This document shows, one piece after another, positions 60,298-64,000 of a stretch of DNA of 64,000 bases (within the stretch, counting starts at the first letter, position 1; each line of letters starts with the position of its first letter). This DNA comes from Planococcus citri (taxonomy: Eukaryota > Arthropoda > Insecta > Hemiptera > Pseudococcidae), in the NCBI RefSeq assembly GCF_950023065.1, contig NC_088679.1:40114001-40178000 (forward strand). Direction: 5' to 3'. Below the pieces are notes generated by a model that did not search any database, was not told the DNA's origin, and worked only from the letters and a program-made list of their open reading frames with translations. The position numbers were made by a program, and so were the translations under genes.

Positions 60298-63099
60298 TCA
60301 TCTCCGATGCCAAGCCCCCTGTCGAGCAAAAGTCTCCTTCAACCGAGCCCATTCGACCCGATTATCCGCTACTCTTTCGAAAAATTTATGTTTTAGAAGG
60401 TCAGTGATATCATCCGTCCACCTCGCCTTCTGCCTTCCAGGCCTTCTTATACCAGTCTGGAACCAGTGTAACAGTTTGTACCCCCATCTCCCATCCTTTA
60501 CCCTACTAATATGGCCTGCCCATTCCCACTTTTTTCTTTTACAATCAAACACTATATCAGTTAGACCCCTAATTTTATTATAAATTTCTGATGTTCTAAT
60601 TCTTTCCCTTCTCGACACCCCTAGCATTGACCTGACCATGGCATTCTGTGTTGTCTTTAGTTTTGAGATTAGACTATTTGTGAGTGTCCAAGTCTGAGAT
60701 CCGTAGGTTATAGTTGGTGCAACACAGCTGTTAAAAATTTCTTTTTTATTTTTTGTAGAAAATTGACCCTTCAGAATATGTTTTAAGGACCAAAATTTAC
60801 CCCAACCCCTTGCTATTCTATTGTTGATTTCTTTTTCCATACTGTTTTCTAATGATATGACTTGGCCGAGGTAAACAATTTCATCAACTTTTTCAATATG
60901 TTGTCCCTCAATTTTAACTTCTTCCAGGGAAGTGCATTTGGACATAATTTTTGTTTTTCCAAAGTTAATCATCAACCCTGCCTCCCTACTTGTCTTTGCT
61001 AGGTCCGATAACATTATAATCAACTCTTCAGGCTTTTCAGAAACTAAGACTATATCATCCGCAAATCGTAAATTATTTAGAAATACCCCATTAATTTTGA
61101 CCCCCATACCTTCCCAAGATAGATTCCTAAAGATTTGTTCCAGAGCTGCACTGAATAGAATGGGAGATAGAGGGTCCCCCTGTTTTACTCCTTTTTTAAT
61201 GTCAAATAAATCACCCATTATATCAGTCTTAATTTTTGCTTTCAATTGTGTGTACATTTCTTGAATTAATTTAACATAGATAGGATGTATACCTTGATTT
61301 TTAATGGCATTTATCAAAAACTGGTGTTCCAAGGAGTCAAAGGCTTTTCTGAAGTCAATAAAGGCGAGGTGGAGGCTTGTTTGATATTCTGCACCTTTTT
61401 CAATCAGTTGGTTGATCGTGAAAAGATGATCCGACGTTGAGAAGCCCTTCCGAAAGCCCGCTTGTTCACAGGGTTGTTGCTGTAGAAGAGCCCCCCTGAT
61501 GCGATTCTCCAGTAGTTTTGAGAAAACTTTGGCCAAAGTGGGGCTCAAACTTATTGGTCGATAATTGTCAATTTTGTGCTTATCCCCTTTTTTGTAAATT
61601 AAGATGATCTCTGATTCTTTCCATTTTTTTGGAATTGTTTGAGTATAAAGAATTTTATTAAAGAATTTTGTCAAAAAGCCTATCAGTATTGGTCCCTTCC
61701 CAAATTTTAAATGTTCGTTCGTGATATTATCAATCCCAGAGGCCTTGTTGTTTTTCAAGTTTGTTAATACCTCCTCCACCTCTGAGCTGAGGAAAGGAGC
61801 TGGTGTTTCCAGATGGTCAGTTTCTAGAATCGTTATGTTGTTATTTGATGAATCGTAAATTTCTTTGTAAAATTTGGTAGCCACTTCATTTATTTCTTTT
61901 CTGGAGTATTTTCTATTACCTTCCTGGTCACACATATATGTAATCCATTGGGTCCCAAGTGATCTCACCTTGTTTATTTTTTTTGTGCTTTTTGAAGACT
62001 CTAAAATTTTCGTAATTAGATTATGTTCCTTTTCTTTATTTTTTTCCCTCAAATGTCTCCTAACTAATTTACACAGTACGTTCAGTTCTACTTTGTCAAT
62101 TGCTGTTTTAGCTTTTTTATACCTCAGTTTATCCCTCTTTTTTATCAAATTTTTTAGATCAACTCCCAGCTCTGTTACCTTCCTTTCCCCCCCAGTACAG
62201 TGGAGATTGCTTACCATTAAACCCGATTTAACCAGTTTATCCTCCAACCAATCATCAATCCCATCTACAGAACCCTCTCCTAAGAGCCTCTCAACGCCAG
62301 TTGATTCTATCATTTTACTAAGCTCCAACTGGTACTTCTTATGATCAGCTATTTCCAACTTTGTTTTAGATTCAATTTGTCTCTTTTTGTATCTGTGTCT
62401 GTGCCGCCAGTTTGTATCAAATTCACATTTTATAGGTCTATGGTCTGAGAAAAAACTAAACTTTTTGATCACATCAAAATTTTTGATTGATTTTTCATTC
62501 TGATGGGTTAAAATATAGTCAATTTGGTTTTTTGTTTCCAAATTTGGGGAGATCCAGGTCCATTTTTTCCCTTTTCTCTTTTTAAACCAAGTGTTTGTTA
62601 TTTTTAGTTGATGTTCGTGACAGAATTGGATTAGCTTTTCTCCTCTTTCATTCCTTGTACCATAATTGTAAGGACCAATAACCTTATCCTCCCCTATTTC
62701 TCTTTGTCCGATTTTGCTATTAAAATCCCCCATAACTATTGTAAGGCTTTTGGCGTTGCTTTTATAAGTATCTAAACACTCAGAGAGTATGTTATAGAAC
62801 TCCTCGATTTCCTCCAATTCTGATGCTGCTGTTGGGGCATACACCTGGATCAGAGAGAGACTGTTCTTCTCACCCAGGTCAAACTCCGCTATGGCAATTC
62901 TATCCGAAGGTGCTTTGAATTTTATAAGTTTTTTAGACCACTCTGGATTTATTAAAAAGCCCACTCCCCTCTGACCTGGGATGTCTCCTCTATAACAAAA
63001 TAGGTATCCTTCTTTTGTTTTTATAATTTTTTCCCCCATCCTTTTTACTTCTGCCACACCCAAGATTTCAATTTTGTTCTGAATCTGTGCATCGATCAA
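60298..63099 (-). CDS. ORF2: apurinic-type endonuclease and reverse transcriptase
   Basis: 933 codons from the first ATG (63099) to TGA (60298-60300). The same frame is open back to the TAG at 63262-63264, and that extra part encodes ACVASFNARSLKDDQRIL, the usual start of such endonucleases, so the true protein should begin upstream of this ATG. Endonuclease residues: GVAEVKRMG (Glu), VMGDFNSKIG (Asp, Asn) and FSDHRP (Asp, His), all present. Reverse transcriptase motifs: PISLSPTLAKVFSKLLE, AGFRKGFST, FIDFRKAFDS, VKQGDPLSPILF and the catalytic FADD at about residue 680. The C-terminus has GRQKARWTDDI and ends GAWHRR. It performs target-primed reverse transcription. It looks competent. Confidence 0.93.
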   Translation of the reverse strand: MIDAQIQNKIEILGVAEVKRMGEKIIKTKEGYLFCYRGDIPGQRGVGFLINPEWSKKLIKFKAPSDRIAIAEFDLGEKNSLSLIQVYAPTAASELEEIEEFYNILSECLDTYKSNAKSLTIVMGDFNSKIGQREIGEDKVIGPYNYGTRNERGEKLIQFCHEHQLKITNTWFKKRKGKKWTWISPNLETKNQIDYILTHQNEKSIKNFDVIKKFSFFSDHRPIKCEFDTNWRHRHRYKKRQIESKTKLEIADHKKYQLELSKMIESTGVERLLGEGSVDGIDDWLEDKLVKSGLMVSNLHCTGGERKVTELGVDLKNLIKKRDKLRYKKAKTAIDKVELNVLCKLVRRHLREKNKEKEHNLITKILESSKSTKKINKVRSLGTQWITYMCDQEGNRKYSRKEINEVATKFYKEIYDSSNNNITILETDHLETPAPFLSSEVEEVLTNLKNNKASGIDNITNEHLKFGKGPILIGFLTKFFNKILYTQTIPKKWKESEIILIYKKGDKHKIDNYRPISLSPTLAKVFSKLLENRIRGALLQQQPCEQAGFRKGFSTSDHLFTINQLIEKGAEYQTSLHLAFIDFRKAFDSLEHQFLINAIKNQGIHPIYVKLIQEMYTQLKAKIKTDIMGDLFDIKKGVKQGDPLSPILFSAALEQIFRNLSWEGMGVKINGVFLNNLRFADDIVLVSEKPEELIIMLSDLAKTSREAGLMINFGKTKIMSKCTSLEEVKIEGQHIEKVDEIVYLGQVISLENSMEKEINNRIARGWGKFWSLKHILKGQFSTKNKKEIFNSCVAPTITYGSQTWTLTNSLISKLKTTQNAMVRSMLGVSRRERIRTSEIYNKIRGLTDIVFDCKRKKWEWAGHISRVKDGRWGYKLLHWFQTGIRRPGRQKARWTDDITDLLKHKFFERVADNRVEWARLKETFARQGAWHRR

Positions 63100-63261
63100 A
63101 TCTAGTATTCTCTGATCATCTTTTAATGATCTTGCATTAAAACTGGCGACACAGGCATACTCTATACATTTGTAGCTTTTTGACTGACGTATTTGGCGGA
63201 ATTTATTCGGTCCAAATTGCCCACGTTGACCAGACTTTCCTGGGCAATCGGAGTCCGGAGA

Positions 63262-63999
63262 CTATCTGCCCGACCTGTTCCTAGAGTTGCTACCCCTCCC
63301 TCTTCTGTTTGAAACACGTTGTCCAAGCTGGGATAGGGTTTTGACTTCTCTTCTAGGTTGTTTCTTTGCTGCAGCTGGTTCCTTTTGAGACGATGACCCC
63401 TCTGACTTTTCTGAGTGATTATCTTGATTTTGGATTACTTCATAAGTAAGCTCGGATTCGTCGTTGATTTTTCGAGCTATGCCATCTTCTTCCTCACGGA
63501 TGTACACCTTTCCTTCTATTACCCAAGCCTGTGTGATGATACCTTCTTTCTTTAGGTCGAGGGCTTTGCGAAATAAAGACATGGTGGTGGTGGTTAAATG
63601 TTCGTTGATAAATATTGGAACAGCTGGATCAAGGTTTAATGCTGCACCATTCAGCCTCATTCGTTTAGAATTCCTTATCAGCAGCGATTTTTTCGAGCGA
63701 TTATTCAGTCTAGCAATAATAGGTGGTATTTTCCCGTGGCTACATGGCAGGCGATGTGCAACACTGATATCATAATCGCATAACGGCACATTTAAAGCTT
63801 CAGCTACTTGTATAACCATGCTCGTAATATTTTCTTCTTTATTAGATGGGATGCCATTAATTATAATGTTTTCTTTACGACTATATTGTTCTAAGTCAGT
63901 TACTCGCCTGTGTAAATCTTGGTTTTCCGACGAAAGTTTTTCCATCTTATCCTTTAACTCCAGATTTTCTTGTTTGATATCGGCTACCTGAGACAACAC
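63262..63999 (-). CDS. ORF1: coiled-coil/RRM-like RNA-binding protein (partial, continues past the edge)
   Basis: At least 245 codons. A coiled coil (KQENLELKDKMEKLSSENQ) leads into LEQYSRKENIIINGIPSNK, the start of an RRM-like domain as in LINE ORF1 proteins. A domain ending WVIEGKVYIREEEDG comes next, then a basic tail with RGRGSNSRNRSGR. This makes an RNA-binding, probably trimeric, partner of the element RNA. An ATG sits at the very edge (63999), so the true start may be outside. It stops at TAG 63262-63264 and is in the same frame as ORF2. Confidence 0.85.
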   Translation of the reverse strand: MLSQVADIKQENLELKDKMEKLSSENQDLHRRVTDLEQYSRKENIIINGIPSNKEENITSMVIQVAEALNVPLCDYDISVAHRLPCSHGKIPPIIARLNNRSKKSLLIRNSKRMRLNGAALNLDPAVPIFINEHLTTTTMSLFRKALDLKKEGIITQAWVIEGKVYIREEEDGIARKINDESELTYEVIQNQDNHSEKSEGSSSQKEPAAAKKQPRREVKTLSQLGQRVSNRRGRGSNSRNRSGR

Positions 64000-64000
64000 T

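Larger units (their letters stand above)
60222..64000 (-). mobile_element. Non-LTR retrotransposon (RTE-like), 5' end outside the window
   Basis: Read on the - strand: ORF1 (from the window edge to 63262), ORF2 (to 60298), then a short 3'UTR with AATAAAAG at about 60252-60259, and a tail of TTTGA/TTGAT repeats ending near 60222. A microsatellite-like tail instead of pure poly(A) is typical of RTE-type elements. The endonuclease resembles the family found in craniofacial development protein 2 (BovB/RTE). Both ORFs are unbroken inside the window apart from the TAG between them. Its tail ends about 120 bp from the gypsy target duplication. Confidence 0.88.

Overview
The window looks like nuclear DNA of an insect. 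It is strongly AT-rich, its genes have GT-AG introns (many only 70-150 nt, others several kb), and the proteins have clear insect or animal relatives. The very common TAGGTA/TACCTA-type words in non-coding DNA and the gene set fit a sternorrhynchan hemipteran such as a scale insect, mealybug or aphid. That placement is an inference, not a proof. No bacterial operons, rRNA, convincing tRNA or CRISPR array was seen.

Layout. (1) 4821-16378, + strand: six exons of the type I regulatory subunit of cAMP-dependent protein kinase (Pka-R1). The exon for the N-terminal dimerisation domain lies outside the window or was not found. A probable 3'UTR intron follows, then a last exon near 17988-18270. A full-length mariner-family element with an intact DD41D transposase sits in its fifth intron (14333-15682). 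(2) 21347-22440, - strand: a two-exon bHLH gene of the TCF21/musculin/HLH54F group. Its second exon was found by splicing. (3) 22441-30206: long non-coding stretch with a hAT-type MITE carrying a perfect 8-bp target duplication. (4) 30207-32131, - strand: seven exons of a thickveins-like type I BMP receptor whose catalytic HRD and DFG motifs read HRN and DFE, so it is a predicted pseudokinase. (5) 32.2-36.0 kb: repeat-rich spacer with two MITEs and two local repeat families. (6) 36330-52872, + strand: one giant gene of 16 coding exons and about 3249 residues with 11 Tudor domains (Tudor, tud), an internal RG/RD-rich tract and a roughly 700-residue acidic region. Its largest intron holds an internally deleted copy of the same mariner. 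(7) 54867-60096: a Ty3/gypsy element with identical 108-bp LTRs and an ATTAG duplication. Its pol frame is broken by a nested 849-bp solo LTR. (8) 60222-64000, - strand: a non-LTR retrotransposon (RTE-like endonuclease/RT) with ORF1 and ORF2 in one frame separated by a single TAG. It runs off the right edge.

The host genes are not an operon. Pka-R1 acts in cAMP signalling, the bHLH factor in mesoderm-type development, the receptor-like protein probably modulates BMP signalling, and Tudor acts as a germ-plasm/piRNA scaffold that reads methylated arginines. The transposons around tud are the kind of sequence the piRNA pathway silences, but nothing here shows a direct link.

Exon borders were placed by reading splice signals and checking phase by hand. 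No database search was possible.
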